Below, one piece after another: positions 21,803 through 33,230 of a stretch of 64,000 nucleotides of DNA. The stretch comes from Aspidiotus rigidus (Eukaryota; Arthropoda; Insecta; Hemiptera; Diaspididae). Position 1 is the stretch's first letter. The number at the start of each line of letters is the position of its first letter. The position numbers and the translations under genes were made by a program. The stretch covers positions 2,976,001 to 3,040,000 of the forward strand of contig JAVHKY010000029.1 in assembly GCA_035079385.1 (NCBI GenBank), read 5' to 3'. The notes beneath the pieces were generated by a model. The model was not told the origin of the DNA and searched no databases. It worked only from the letters and a program-made list of their open reading frames with translations.

Positions 21803-22160
21803 AGACCGATTCCCCGGTCACGTCACAGTGTTGATAACAGTGAGCGACGGGCCAATTATGATATCGATTTCCATGAGAATACACAGGGTACGATTCGATC
21901 ATAAACAATTTTTCAAAAACAAGATGTTCGTAATGTATTAGAGATCTCTATCTATACATCTATAGAATCTAGAAGTTCTGTGGAATTCAAACATGTAGCT
22001 TTTATTGCTAACGTACTTCTTGTTCTTGAATACTAGTGAATGGTCGAAACGTTTCCTGTGTATTCTTATGGGATTCTAAAATGCCTGCCCCACAGCCAGC
22101 AGCAGAGAACAAGCATTCAATCAAAATCGAAGATCTTGACGTCACGGGGAATCGGTCTAT
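21803..22160. mobile_element. MITE with about 24-bp inverted repeats and TA flanks
   Basis: The left end GACCGATTCCCCGGTCACGT and the right end ACGTCACGGGGAATCGGTC are near-perfect inverted repeats, each flanked by TA, so this looks like a Tc1/mariner-type MITE of about 358 bp. The inverted repeats contain an ACGTCA core. No internal gene. Confidence 0.6.
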
Positions 22161-22162
22161 AG

Positions 22163-23960
22163 ACTTACCATCATTGCATATGAACGTAGCTCAATGCTGT
22201 ATAAAATGAATTTAAGACATTCCAGAAATAGTTGCACTTCCACTTTGTAAAAAATCACCACACTGTGAGAAATATTTGTAAATTGACATCTAGTTTCACT
22301 TTGTTTGAATCACAATTTTCACAACGAGGAAAAACAAATAATTAAGACACAAAATCGTTAGGTATATATTATCAGACAAATTAGTTTTAATAAACTAAGC
22401 ACGAGTCATCTCAAAAAGTATGGCTCACGATCTTTGAAGTTACAAAGTCACGAAGTTTCACATACAAAGGTAATAACACCGGATGTAATTACTTGGATAA
22501 GTCAGGCCACTTAGATGGAAGGCATTTTTTTTGAGAGGGGGGATGAACGAAACTTGATCGGGAGAATTCATGAGGAAAAATTGAAGATCAAAAGATTAAA
22601 AGAAATAAAAAAATTTCGAGAAGGAAAAAAGAAAAGGTAGGCCGATGTTCAGAGGTAAAAGAGACGACATGTACGGGAGGACAAAATAGGAAGTGAAAAA
22701 TTGGACAAATCCCAAAGCACTTCACAATAGCTCGCTTCGTAAGTCTCCCTCTTTCTTAATTTTATACATATGTCTTTGACACCGATTCAAGTAGGTGCGA
22801 TTAAGAAAAAAAAAAAGTACTTATGAAAAGAATTGAAATATCTCATTTCCACAAATTCGTAATGCCGTGTATTTATAAATCACACCCATGAGTATGACTC
22901 ACTTTAGCCTCCTTATTGTAGAATTAGACGAATAACATCCTTCTTAATAAGACACGTACTTGGAAGATATTTGGACCGCTGAAAGCGTGAGATAAGTACT
23001 GGTGATAACTGCAGTGAAAAATGTATTGTCACGATATATTTGCGTAAATGAGTTACATATGTCTCACTTACACTTTCGAGTACCAACCAAACAACTTGAA
23101 ACATAATATATGTGGGCTATTCTGGGCTGTTGATGACCCCATACGGATTTATTCTCTTGACTGATTCTCATTATGTAAGTTGACTAAAAAAAAAAAATGA
23201 AAAACTATTGAGAAAAATTAAGTGTACTCTGTTGTAAATGTCTCTTCAATGACGTGCAAACAAATGATTTTATCTGAAACTTCAACAAGAATTATGTTGG
23301 TAAGAAGTGCGAAAGTAACAAAAATAGGACATAATACAAATATGTTTGGTGATTCAGGAGAATTTTCAAACAGATACCATTTCAGTTTCTGCGATTGGCT
23401 CGTATTTTTCCATCAATTTGTACCAGTGTACGTATCAAATCAAATACACAAACAAGGTTAAGGAGTAAAAGAACATCTACCATGGAAGATCAAAATAGAG
23501 AGATACAGTATATTTGAAACAGCTTAGATGAACGTGAACAATATTTGGGCGTAGAAATCATCACTGAAGTTTATTGTTTTAAATTGGTTCTTACAGAAAA
23601 GATTATTAGGCTACTCATTTTACCATGAAAATGGAAGTTTCAAGTTGCAAAGGAGAAGATTCACCTCCTCTTTCCATTAATTAGAATCCGAACTTACGAG
23701 TACGTGACTGAAAGGATGTTGATAAGTGCGGATGTTCGCTAGGAATCATATAGATAAAGATATAAGTGGAAATACAACGAAAAAAATACAATATTGGATC
23801 TTTTCACTTATGAAAAAGACCATCCATCTTAATGGTTTTAAAATTGCTTGAGTAGGTCCCAATTATCGCATAATCGACTCTATTTTGTTACTTTTTTTTA
23901 ATTCACAATATTGTCAAGATCAAACTTTGAATTAATTTGTCACCAGTATTATCACCCGTT
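22163..23960. other. no gene recognised
   Basis: AT-rich DNA with several short frames, none with a recognisable motif, splice support or paralogue in the window. Confidence 0.5.
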
Positions 23961-23964
23961 TCAC

Positions 23965-25045
23965 AACTCGTCGAAAGTTCAGTTCATCCACCTTTTGCCT
24001 GCAAGATGTGGAAATCAAGACCAAGAAAGCATCTGGTTACTCAAAGCTGAGCTTCAGGTACCATTTTCTGATGGCAGCGGAAAAGGTGGGCAGGGTAGTT
24101 GTATACCTGAGTCGTCCGATAAGAGACCTAGAAGGGCCGAGAGGAGCTAGAAGAAGGACCATAATGAGTACCGCCTCGTTGATCCTCCTTTATAGTGTCC
24201 TAGTATGTGCTGACTCAATGAAGGTACGCTACAAAAGGAGAAAGATGGTAAAGAACCGACGAAGAGCTGCGCAAAGGTGTGTTAGCGCCTCATGCACTTT
24301 CAAGCAGGAGGCCAGCGCTCCTTGCATGAGAAATAGGAAGCAAGAATTGTTCTGAGTGAGCTGAGTAAATAAACGACCCGTGTTGTAATAAGCGACCTTG
24401 ATGAATAGAACCACGATCATGGTCAGATGAACTTTCACCTGACGCAGGTGTTGAGCGGCCATGGCTGCTTGAACAAAGTTGAGCAGGCAACTTGTTCGCT
24501 TTGCAACCAAGGGACCACAGCACGTCTTATTCGAGTGTGTGGCGTGGAGGCGTAAGCGAGACAAGCTTAGTCGGTCTCTTCAAGAGGTTGAGGTAGATGA
24601 AGCGCTTGCTCCGAGTAGCCTGGTAGTCACCATGCTAGGTTCCGAAGAAGTATGAAACCAAGTGTCTGCATTTGCAGCCACAGTCATAAAGAAGAAGATG
24701 AACCTGGAATGAACTACGAAAATACAGAACCACGCTGTGGCCTACTTGACACCTGTGTACCATCCACATACAGACGTGTAAGAAGAGAGGAAGATTAGCC
24801 TTCAAGAGAGAAGAAGAAGAAACTCCCATCAGCGATCTACCGTATCTGAGGTGGTGTTTTAATGTTTTGCCTACCTTAGGGCACTGCAGCTTGGTGGTTG
24901 CCAAAAAGAAAAGGAGCGCTGAGGAGATTCTTCCAACATTGAAGGTACTCCGGTGTTGGCGGAAACAAAATTAATGCGTACGCAACCCGCACACACTCCA
25001 CGAGGGAGGAAGGATGGCGTTGCACGTGCAACAAACGCGATAGTA
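23965..25045 (+). pseudogene. R1-like LINE fragment, second copy
   Basis: This corresponds segment by segment to 6485-7790 in the opposite orientation. It shows the connector (RRRTIMSTASLILLYSVLVC, KNRRRAAQRCVSASC), the GQMNFHLTQVLSGHGC knuckle region, then a shared 3' UTR ('GAGGAGATTCTT...CAAC...TGAAG' and 'GGAAACAAAATTAATG') to about 25045. Frameshifts and stops abound, and the 5' part is truncated. Confidence 0.75.
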
Positions 25046-26600
25046 TTATCACCCTTGGATTTCTTTTAAGTCCTTTGTTTCATAATTTGATGATGATGCA
25101 CAGTTCTTACGATACTTTTTCACATTTTATTGTACCGTAATACCTGTTTCAGGCTGGCCATTCACACAATCAGCAAAACTGGAAAAACGGGAGCAGGCGA
25201 TTTTCCCGTTCAAATGTTCATCAAGCAGTCTCAAACGAAGCTCTTTAGGGACAAAATACAAAAAGCAAAATTTGTAGAGCGTAAAATTTTTTACAAAAAA
25301 AAATCATCTCTCTCATGAAAAGTGATTCAGACCGATTTCAGGAAACCGCCCGTCACCCGCACCATCCACCAATTTCCCCGTCTTCGTTGTACGCGATACT
25401 AGCGCTGTCCGGCCCACAATACGATCGTAATTACTAATTATATTAGCCTATCTATAGCTCTGATTTATGGTCATACTCATTTATAATTCTCCAATTTAAA
25501 GTATGCACTTTCGTAGATTACGGAATGAATAATTATTACGAGAATGACGAAACGCTGTAGTGTAGTCAGTAATATAAAAACCATGATTTTTAATTTCTCG
25601 AACGTAATAATATAACAAATGTAGGTACTTAACGTAATTGAATGATTTCAATATCCTAATCCATGTGCTTCATAATAGGCCTAAGTATATATCGTTTATT
25701 ATATCATACTCTCGGAAGATATTAAAAGAACTGAATCAATGAATAATAATGACAATTTTTTTTTTCCTTAAAATTGAAAATTAGGGAATCGAGTTTACGT
25801 AACTGAATTAAATTAGGTAGGTTATAATCAATAAAATATATTTCCCCGTCAGAGGCGGTGATACAACGAAAAAATTGAAGAGTATGTTCAAACACTAGGT
25901 TGAACGATTCCGCTTGATTAAAAGTTTTCAATGGAAATGTTTATCGTTAAACGATTGGTCAAAAATAATGATTCGCTTAATGACTTCGATTTTGATTGAG
26001 GATTTTGAGTAGCGAGGTAGTCCACAAATGACACTTGAGAAAATTTATGATCGTTCACCTCTTCATTAAAATTTCTCCCAATTCTCTATTCTCATCGTCC
26101 GCATAGATAGTGGTAGAATGGTTGCGTGAAAAGAAAAAGAAAAAAAAAAAAAAAAATTTGGAGGCCATTACAAACTTTGCGATGGCAGCGGGGAAACCGC
26201 AAGCTTTATGTTTACGTCAAAAGACGTCTCTAAGACGTACAAAACCGATTGAAATGGTTCCGTGAAGTCTTGGTAGAAGGAAAATGCTAGGCGCAAAGAA
26301 AGCGGTTAATCCTTCAAAAAAGAAAGTTCATGCTGTGAGGGAGGCTTTAGCCGGGTGAGAGTGAATATCGATAATTTATGCTTAGCAATCTGTATCACCT
26401 GTACTATAACTAAGTACATATACGATAAAATTACATCACACAATGTATCTTCTAAAGCCTCTCATTGAACCTGATCTGACGTAGAAAAATTCTTATAATG
26501 TCCAGCCCAGACAAACTTTTCTAAATTAGGATGATTTTATCCCCAAATTCTGTTCGCAATTTCCTCCTCATATTTAAACCTCGATGGTCGAAAATATCTC
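25046..26600. other. no gene recognised
   Basis: AT-rich DNA. At about 26140-26215 an A-run followed by '...GCGATGGCAGCGGGGAAACCGC' resembles the repeat at 39035-39120 and 54090-54150. Nothing else identified. Confidence 0.4.
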
Positions 26601-26619
26601 AAGTCTATGGGCATTCTCC

Positions 26620-27290
26620 CAATATTGGTGACGTCAAAAAAGTCAGATAGCTTGAGAGTTCATACTTTTTCATTGCGTTTGGTCGAAAGTTAGACGCGGA
26701 CTCTCTCGCGCTCGTCCCATCATCATATAGAGCTTGAGAGTAAAAAACTCACGGGTTCTTTAACGGAGTCAAACAAAAGGTGGTGAATCTAAAAAATGTA
26801 GGTTGTGACGTCGCAGACCCGGACTTTGGAGCTGTATATAATTGGAGGGAACTTGAAAAAAAACTTATCTATAACGTTAGGAGATTGTGACGTCACGAGG
26901 TTGATCCATGATGTCACCAAACTGTGACGTCAGAGACCCGGACTTTGGAACTATATAAAATAGAAAAAAAAATTCGTTTTATACGTGGTAACTAACTAAT
27001 AAGGATGGTGTAAAACGGCTTTATTACCACAAATATTAATATGTATTATAAAATAGCTAGTTCGTGATTGTGCTTTCGCTACCCAGAAGGTAGCGAAACG
27101 TAGCTATTTTATAATATTAATATTTGTGGTAATGAAGCCGTTTTACATCACCCCTATATATATAAAAGGAAGGAATTTGAAAAAAATTCACCTATGACGT
27201 CAGCAGATTGTGACGTCACGAGGCTGACTCATGATGTGATCAAACTGTGACGTCACAGGCCCCGCCAACCGAGCTATATGATAGGAGGGG
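26620..27290. repeat. GACGTC-rich repeat units
   Basis: Two or three imperfect units each combine 'GATTGTGACGTCACGAGG', 'AAACTGTGACGTCA' and 'GACCCGGACTTTGGA' or 'GAGCTATAT'. The palindrome GACGTC appears at least seven times here. These units belong to the modular repeat family described in the findings. Confidence 0.6.
27004..27155. mobile_element. near-perfect palindromic MITE of about 150 bp
   Basis: The left arm (27004-27058) carries GTAAAACGGCTTTATTACCA and the right arm (27101-27155) its complement, with an inner hairpin TTCGCTACC/GGTAGCGAA (27075-27097). The whole element can fold into one long hairpin. It has inserted inside a GACGTC repeat unit. Confidence 0.7.
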
Positions 27291-27642
27291 GACTTGGAAA
27301 TATTTCAAAATTCAAAATTCGAGCTTCGCCGGCCGGCCGGACGGCGGACGTTTTTCCTGGAAAACTCCTTGATAAAACAGGTTCCCTGTTGAAAATTTCG
27401 ACTTCCAAGCTATATATGACACGACCTCTAAGCTTTATACTTAAGGGGGAGGGGCGGGCGGGAGGGAGGGGAATAACGACGAACTTGTTCTATGAGTCAA
27501 ATTGATATTGGTATTGAGAATTCAAGCAAGCCTAGTATAAAGGAGGCCTAGACCTACTATAAGCCTACTCTAAAATAGGACGTCATCAGTGACTGTACTC
27601 ATTTTAGGGACTTCGAAATATATATAATTAATTATATATATC

Positions 27643-27808
27643 TGGTAACAGCTTTGTCAATTGAGTGAGAGGAGTTGCCAACAGTGTTGTCAACCACCTA
27701 CAGCCACTTGGCAAAAGCGTTGTCAACCATCAAAATCCAGTTAGCAATAGTTTTGTCAATTCAGTGAGAGGAGTTGTCAACAGTGTTGTCAACCACCTAA
27801 ATCCAGTT
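27643..27808 (+). repeat. tandem repeat, unit about 98 bp
   Basis: Two units share 'TTTGTCAATT.AGTGAGAGG', 'AGTTG.CAACAGTGTTGTCA' and 'ACCACCTA.A.CCA'. A half-length subunit (TTGTCAACCA) is visible inside each. A T-run interrupted by G follows. Confidence 0.6.
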
Positions 27809-27934
27809 TTTTTTTTTGTTTTTTTTTTTGTCGACCAAATGTAGAATATTTTTTTAGTTCAGGAGATTTTCTTCTGTACTTTCAACTTTGTTTGATCTTC
27901 TGATTGAGATACTTTGTGTATGCTGAAAAATTTG

Positions 27935-28546
27935 TCATTTTTTGTGGATTGTTGGAGGAGGTAGGTAACTTCCTATATAATGATACAATTGTACAAAAAT
28001 TTTGAAAGTTGTAAATATGTTTGGAACTTCATTACACCCTAAAGAAGTCATTGAAAGCGCATTGTTGTGTTTACGCAAATTATTAAGAAAATAAGATCTA
28101 TTATCCCTTCCGTCTAATAGTTTTTGAAGAAGATCCGGTATTGAGGGTAAATCAGGTAACTTAATCTTACCACTCCCGCAACAGAAATTTCGATTTTCAG
28201 TTAGAAAAAATTTTCCATCACAAAATGTGCACGTAATTGCCAGATTCCCAATTGAACTTATACTGGTATATTCTTTCTCAATAATGTACCTAATGAATGG
28301 ACTATTATCGTTCTGACAATCATTTTCCACATTATTTTCTGATGTCAACATTTTGGAATTGACACGAGCCCTCTCTTCCCGTCGTTCGTCAACCGCCCTA
28401 GATTTGCTTTCTTGAGTTTTGGCATTCCAATTAGATTGCAATAAAGTGAGACATATCCGTGACTTCGATATTGAATTTTCGAAATTGACGTGAATTGTTT
28501 TACTTTTCTTAGTCCTCACGTTAAATTTGAAATAATGAAAGACCAC
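27935..28546 (-). pseudogene. Helitron Rep/helicase N-terminal fragment
   Basis: This 203-residue frame contains the zinc-finger-like region of eukaryotic Helitron transposases: TCTFCDGKFF, CCGSGKIKLPDLPSIPDLLQ, YFLNNLRKHNNALSMTSLG, and FVQLYHYIGSYLPP at the end. In full Helitrons this leads into the Rep HUH nuclease and helicase domains, which are absent here, so it is a truncated, inactive copy. The N-terminal 60 residues are basic and not recognisable. Helitron ends were not found around it; a separate non-autonomous Helitron lies at 59726. Confidence 0.75.
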
Positions 28547-29279
28547 AACTTCTTCACATAATTGCTAAGCAAAATCTTTATCGTAACCCTACACTATTCG
28601 ATTACTCATAGTATGGGTGTTCAAAACTTCTCCGGTTAAAAAGAACCATTTTCCAGAAATGATTGCCTAGCACATATTAATTTTCGATGAACGTCGAAAA
28701 GAATGATAGCGCATTTTCAATCAATAAATTAATGAATGATACAGATTTTTCATCTCTTGAATCATTCATGACCCCCCCCCCCCCCCCTCCAAGCACGAAG
28801 ATATATACTACAAGCCATTCGCCTGATTTCGTAACTTCAAATTTATTACGCATAAACCTTCTCCTAGGCAAGCTAAAGCAATGGAAACAAATTCCAAGTT
28901 CGTAGGTGAAATAGGAATAAAGTTAAATGGATTTGCGATTTATAGAAATTATTGAATTTAAGGGTTCTACCGTCATTCCCCCACAATAGGGCCCTTAAAT
29001 TCAATAATTAATTATATATGTAAGAACGCTATACCGTTCTCACGAATTTTCGTGTTGGTAGCGTCGCATCGGCACTCGCATCTAATGTTGCGAGTTGCGA
29101 GTACATAAGTTACCGAGCTCTATTACGCCGGTGCTTATCGATTTTGCTGAATAGTAGCCGGATAAACAAGTGGCATAATTTTTGATATATGATATAATAA
29201 GACCACCTCTGAGTTATCTTAACGGCGTAAGGACAAGTTCGCTCGACGAACCTCTGAGTCTTACATATATATTCCGTCA
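28547..29279. other. no gene; poly-C run and a short hairpin
   Basis: A C-run lies at about 28770-28788. At 28948-29009 'AATTATTGAATTTAAGGG' is followed 22-25 bases later by its complement, a small hairpin. No coding frame is supported. Confidence 0.45.
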
Positions 29280-30141
29280 TATTAAAGTTTTTCTTTTCTG
29301 TTCGAAATATATAGCTCGAGAGTGGAAATTTCAACAGGAAACCTGCTCTATGGTCGGTTTTTTGAGAAATTTGCCGTGCGCCGCGCGCCGTCCGACAAAA
29401 AACTTGAGAAAATTTCGACCCTCTAGCCATATATGATAGGAAGGGGACTCAGAAAAATTTCAACTCTCGAGCTCTATATGACAGTAGATAGAATAAAATT
29501 CTGTCCTGTAAGCTATATATGAGGGTGACTTACAAAAATTTCGACTCTCAAGCCCCATGTCAACACTTCAAGATTTCAATTCTCAATACCAAAATGAAAT
29601 TGACCCATAGAACAAGTTCCCTGCGTTCCTCGTTTAACTTTGTTAAGGAAGCCGTCGTTTTTTCAAGTCCCTCTCCTATATATAGGTCGGAGGTAGAAAT
29701 TAGTCCCACGCCTGTCACCTTTCCAAGTTTTAAAACCCCGATAGAACAGGTGCCTTCTTAAAAATGTCAACTTCTGAGCTACATAATGTGAAAGAAGGTC
29801 GACCTCTAAACGACCTTGAGGTTGCCGGCCGGCCTGACGGCAGACAGCGGACATTTTTTCCGAAAAACCCCCGAATAAAATAGGTTCCGTGTTAAAATTT
29901 ACCGTGCGCTGTGTGGTGTCCGGCGAAAACTGACCGACCCTGCCTAAAGAAGTTGGATTTGAAAAAAATTTCGACACTTTGGGGGACTGAGCCTTAATAT
30001 ATGATAGAAAGAAGATTTAGAAAAATTTTGACTCTCGATCCATAATATTTGATAGAAAGGGGACTTGAAAAAATTTCGACTCTCAAGGCATAATGTATGA
30101 TAAGAGGACGCCTTAGGAAAAATTTGAGTTTCAAGCTGTAG
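29280..30141. repeat. modular repeat mosaic (satellite-related)
   Basis: A run of units of the dispersed family: 'ATATATGATAGGA.GGGGACT', 'AAATTTCGACTCTCGAG', a 'TTTGCCGTGCGCCG..CGCCGTCCG' GC-rich module, and 'GTTCCCTG' plus 'TCGTTTAACTTTGTTAAGGA'. The order and spacing of the modules resemble those at 38441-39030 and 54120-54720. Confidence 0.6.
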
Positions 30142-30929
30142 TAGAGAAATATACTCGCGAAGAGTAAGAAACACAAATACAAGAACCGCAATAGAAACAA
30201 ACAATCCGAGCGCTTTCGGCTAAACAGCCATTCTCACGCGGTATAGAAAGCGACTGAACCCAACACCAACAAGAACGAGTAACAACGGACGAGGAGGTCA
30301 TGACTGAACCAGCGAGTCATCAAAATGTGAATCATCCTCATAGACTAATTCAATCAAACCCTCCTCAGGAATGTACCTGTTCAACACGGTAATGTCTTTA
30401 ATGTTTCGGTGACGATGAATTTCAATCTCTTCTAATGCTAAGCGCCTAAAATATGATTTTTCCCGGTGGAGGAGAACTTCGGATGGGGTCTTTGAGACTA
30501 TGACCACGTTCAATTAAATGGTCAGCAAACGCCGACTCCCCTACTTTTCTTTTTTCCCAGGCTTTCCTGTGTTCATCAACTCTAATTTGGAATTGACGGC
30601 TAGTCATACCTATGTACACGCTCGGGCAATCACCACAGGCCACCCTATAAACACCTCCCCTCTCGGCCATCGGTATCGGATCCTTCAACCTGACCAGAAG
30701 GCTCTTCACCGTATTGGTACTATAAAACGCCGGTCGGAAACCAAAGGGACGGAGGACACGGCTCAAGAAAACTTCCCCAAAAACGGCATCCTAATCCACC
30801 ATTTACGCCTATCATGATGCAACTGACGGTGGAATGAGGTAGTGGAATCGAGACTTTTTCTTGTAAGTCTCCTACGGACCATAAGGTCAATGTCCACTTT
30901 AACCTGATTCACTCTAGCCAAGTGCTTTA
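30142..30929 (-). repeat. left arm of a 788-bp PLE palindrome
   Basis: 30142-30929 is the reverse complement of 32114-32901. Every matching position pair sums to 63043, so there is no indel over 788 bp, and the encoded peptides are identical. The spacer is 1184 bp. The arms contain the end of the RT, the GIY-YIG endonuclease and the 3' terminal region with the hammerhead-like motif. Confidence 0.92.
30208..30236 (-). ncRNA. hammerhead-like motif in PLE terminus (left arm)
   Basis: On the minus strand: a degraded core (GTGAGAA), stem II GGCTGTTTAGCC, then GAAAGCGCTC giving a two-base-pair stem III (AG/CT) closed by CG. An identical copy is on the plus strand at 32807-32835. The related PLE at 55603-55632 has stem II GGTTATTTAACC, a compensatory C-G to T-A change. 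Confidence 0.5.
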
Positions 30930-31850
30930 TCGTCACGAGTTCTTTATTGAACGCTACTTCACTCAGAGGGATCTGAGTGAGGCGATATATTAAACTATTG
31001 AATGTAGCAACTTTATGGGCAAAAGGTACGAAAGACGACCCATGGATAGCAATATCGGTCGAAGTACTTTTTCGGTAAATACTGAAATCATGGACACTGT
31101 CTACGACGGATATGGTTAAGTCCAGAAAATTTATTGATGAACCGCCAACTTCAAGAGTGAATTTGATGGACGGATATAAACTATTTAAATAAGCGAGAAA
31201 CTCACTAAGGAGCTCCGCAGGACCGGTCCACGCGCACAATATGTCATCTACGTACCTATGCCAATAGAAAACGTGATTCAAAAAACCTGGCCCGAAGAAA
31301 AGAGGTCAACCTCAAATTTGGACATAAAAACCTCCGAAATAAGAGAACCTAAGGGGGAACCAATAGGGGTCCCTACCTCCTCAGAAAACTCAAAATATTT
31401 ATCATGAAACTTGCAAAAATTAGGTGACCAACAGGCGTTCAATAGGTCGAAAAATTTGCCAAATTCATTGTGGGGAGTACCATATTCTACGAGCAATATT
31501 TGTTGCATAGTGGTAGCCTTGGGAATATTGGGAAAAAGCCCAACGACACCAAACGAGCACAAATTTGAACCTGGAGGAAGGTATGTGTCCTTCAATTTTT
31601 CAGCCACGGCGCTCGAATTCTTAATTGAATAAGGAGACCCCACCTCCACACGAGCTTTGAACCATCTATCCAGGAACTTAGCGAGGGAGTGTGTGGGGAA
31701 GGAAACAAACGAGACGACCGGCCGCATCGGCACATTTTCTTTGTGTACCTTCGGCAACCCGTAAAGGAGGGGAGGAACAGGATTCGGTTCCAAGATAGCT
31801 TTCTTTAGAGATGGGCTCTTAATGATAACCTCATTATTGTTCGTAATACC
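30298..31850 (-). pseudogene. PLE reverse transcriptase/GIY-YIG polyprotein, frameshifted
   Basis: Reading right to left: IIKSPSLKKAILEPNPVPP, LLYGLPKVHKENVPMRPVVS, the SFGVVGLFPN block, TPIGSPLGSLISEVFMSKF, then HRYVDDILCAWTG with the YVDD catalytic box, the RT thumb, and a GIY-YIG nuclease (GGVYRVACGDCPSVYIG, then RQFQIRVDEHRKAWEKR). Single-base frameshifts occur at about 31280 (a T-run) and 30765. A further frame break precedes a C-terminal acidic tail (30298-30513). The first catalytic box reads GVVG rather than D.EG. Thus the copy is dead although very little eroded. The N-terminal part of the RT is absent from this strand. Confidence 0.88.
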
Positions 31851-31861
31851 CCCCCCCTTTC

Positions 31862-32745
31862 CCGCATAAGCGAGGCAGGGAATGAATTGATCCTGGGTTT
31901 GAGGAGGAAGATTACGGAGGAAAAGCTAGTTATTACTAAAGCTGACAAAGGGAATGCCGTCGTAGTGATAGCCAAGGCTTCCTACGTCTCTAAGGTTTAC
32001 GAGGTACTTGACCGATGTGGGGCTAAGGAGGACCCTCTTTTTGATTTTCCAAAATTCGTTAAAGAGGCTAGGAAACTTATTAATGGTAGTGAGGTTATCA
32101 TTAAGAGCCCATCTAAAGCACTTGGCTAGAGTGAATCAGGTTAAAGTGGACATTGACCTTATGGTCCGTAGGAGACTTACAAGAAAAAGTCTCGATTCCA
32201 CTACCTCATTCCACCGTCAGTTGCATCATGATAGGCGTAAATGGTGGATTAGGATGCCGTTTTTGGGGAAGTTTTCTTGAGCCGTGTCCTCCGTCCCTTT
32301 GGTTTCCGACCGGCGTTTTATAGTACCAATACGGTGAAGAGCCTTCTGGTCAGGTTGAAGGATCCGATACCGATGGCCGAGAGGGGAGGTGTTTATAGGG
32401 TGGCCTGTGGTGATTGCCCGAGCGTGTACATAGGTATGACTAGCCGTCAATTCCAAATTAGAGTTGATGAACACAGGAAAGCCTGGGAAAAAAGAAAAGT
32501 AGGGGAGTCGGCGTTTGCTGACCATTTAATTGAACGTGGTCATAGTCTCAAAGACCCCATCCGAAGTTCTCCTCCACCGGGAAAAATCATATTTTAGGCG
32601 CTTAGCATTAGAAGAGATTGAAATTCATCGTCACCGAAACATTAAAGACATTACCGTGTTGAACAGGTACATTCCTGAGGAGGGTTTGATTGAATTAGTC
32701 TATGAGGATGATTCACATTTTGATGACTCGCTGGTTCAGTCATGA
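31862..32745 (+). pseudogene. inverted PLE copy with central RT deletion
   Basis: The plus strand starts in the N-terminal RT region (ITKADKGNAVVVIAKASYVSK, a hallmark PLE block) and runs to SEVIIKSPS at about 32113. It then jumps directly to KHLARVNQVKVDIDLMV, skipping the whole palm including YVDD. It continues with the thumb and GIY-YIG endonuclease, identical to the opposite-strand copy, including the same frameshift at about 32278. The shared mutation shows the inversion arose by duplication after that mutation. Confidence 0.85.
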
Positions 32746-32901
32746 CCTCCTCGTCCGTTGTTACTCGTTCTTGTTGGTGTTGGGTTCAGTCGCTTTCTAT
32801 ACCGCGTGAGAATGGCTGTTTAGCCGAAAGCGCTCGGATTGTTTGTTTCTATTGCGGTTCTTGTATTTGTGTTTCTTACTCTTCGCGAGTATATTTCTCT
32901 A
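32114..32901 (+). repeat. right arm of the 788-bp PLE palindrome
   Basis: Partner of 30142-30929. The match ends sharply at 32901, where the flank becomes a repeat module ('CCGTGCGTTCCTCGTTTAAC'). Confidence 0.92.
32807..32835 (+). ncRNA. hammerhead-like motif in PLE terminus (right arm)
   Basis: Identical to the motif at 30208-30236 on the opposite strand. Stem II and the GAAA plus stem III parts are intact, while the CTGANGA core is degraded, so it is probably inactive. Confidence 0.5.
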
Positions 32902-33230
32902 TTCCGTGCGTTCCTCGTTTAACTTCGTTAATGACGCCATCGTTCTTTCAAGTCGGTTGATGACGTCATCAGAATCGGACGAGCTCTCGTTCACGAAAAT
33001 TTCCTGCGAATGTCTCCCAGAAAAAAAGATTGTGGGTTCCACGCTAAAAACAACACACTCCAGTCATGGAATGGTTTTGCGACCGTGCACCCCGTACGCG
33101 AGAGGTCAGTTCGATTAGACTCCGTTGAAAAGGAGTAACAATTTTCGTATCCTCCCCTCCCTGTGTTAGCTACCCATGCCTTCTCCCCTTACGCGTCATT
33201 ACTCGTGAGAGTAAGTGACCATGTTCAATA
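32902..33230. repeat. modular repeat segment flanking the PLE
   Basis: Contains 'TCGTTTAACTTCGTTAATGA', 'TGATGACGTCATCAGAATCG' and 'CACGAAAATTTCCTG', colinear with the module at 54560-54660. Confidence 0.6.

Noticed and set aside
24229..24564. 111-residue minus-strand frame
   Set aside because: It is antisense to the R1-like LINE fragment, whose plus-strand motifs explain the sequence.
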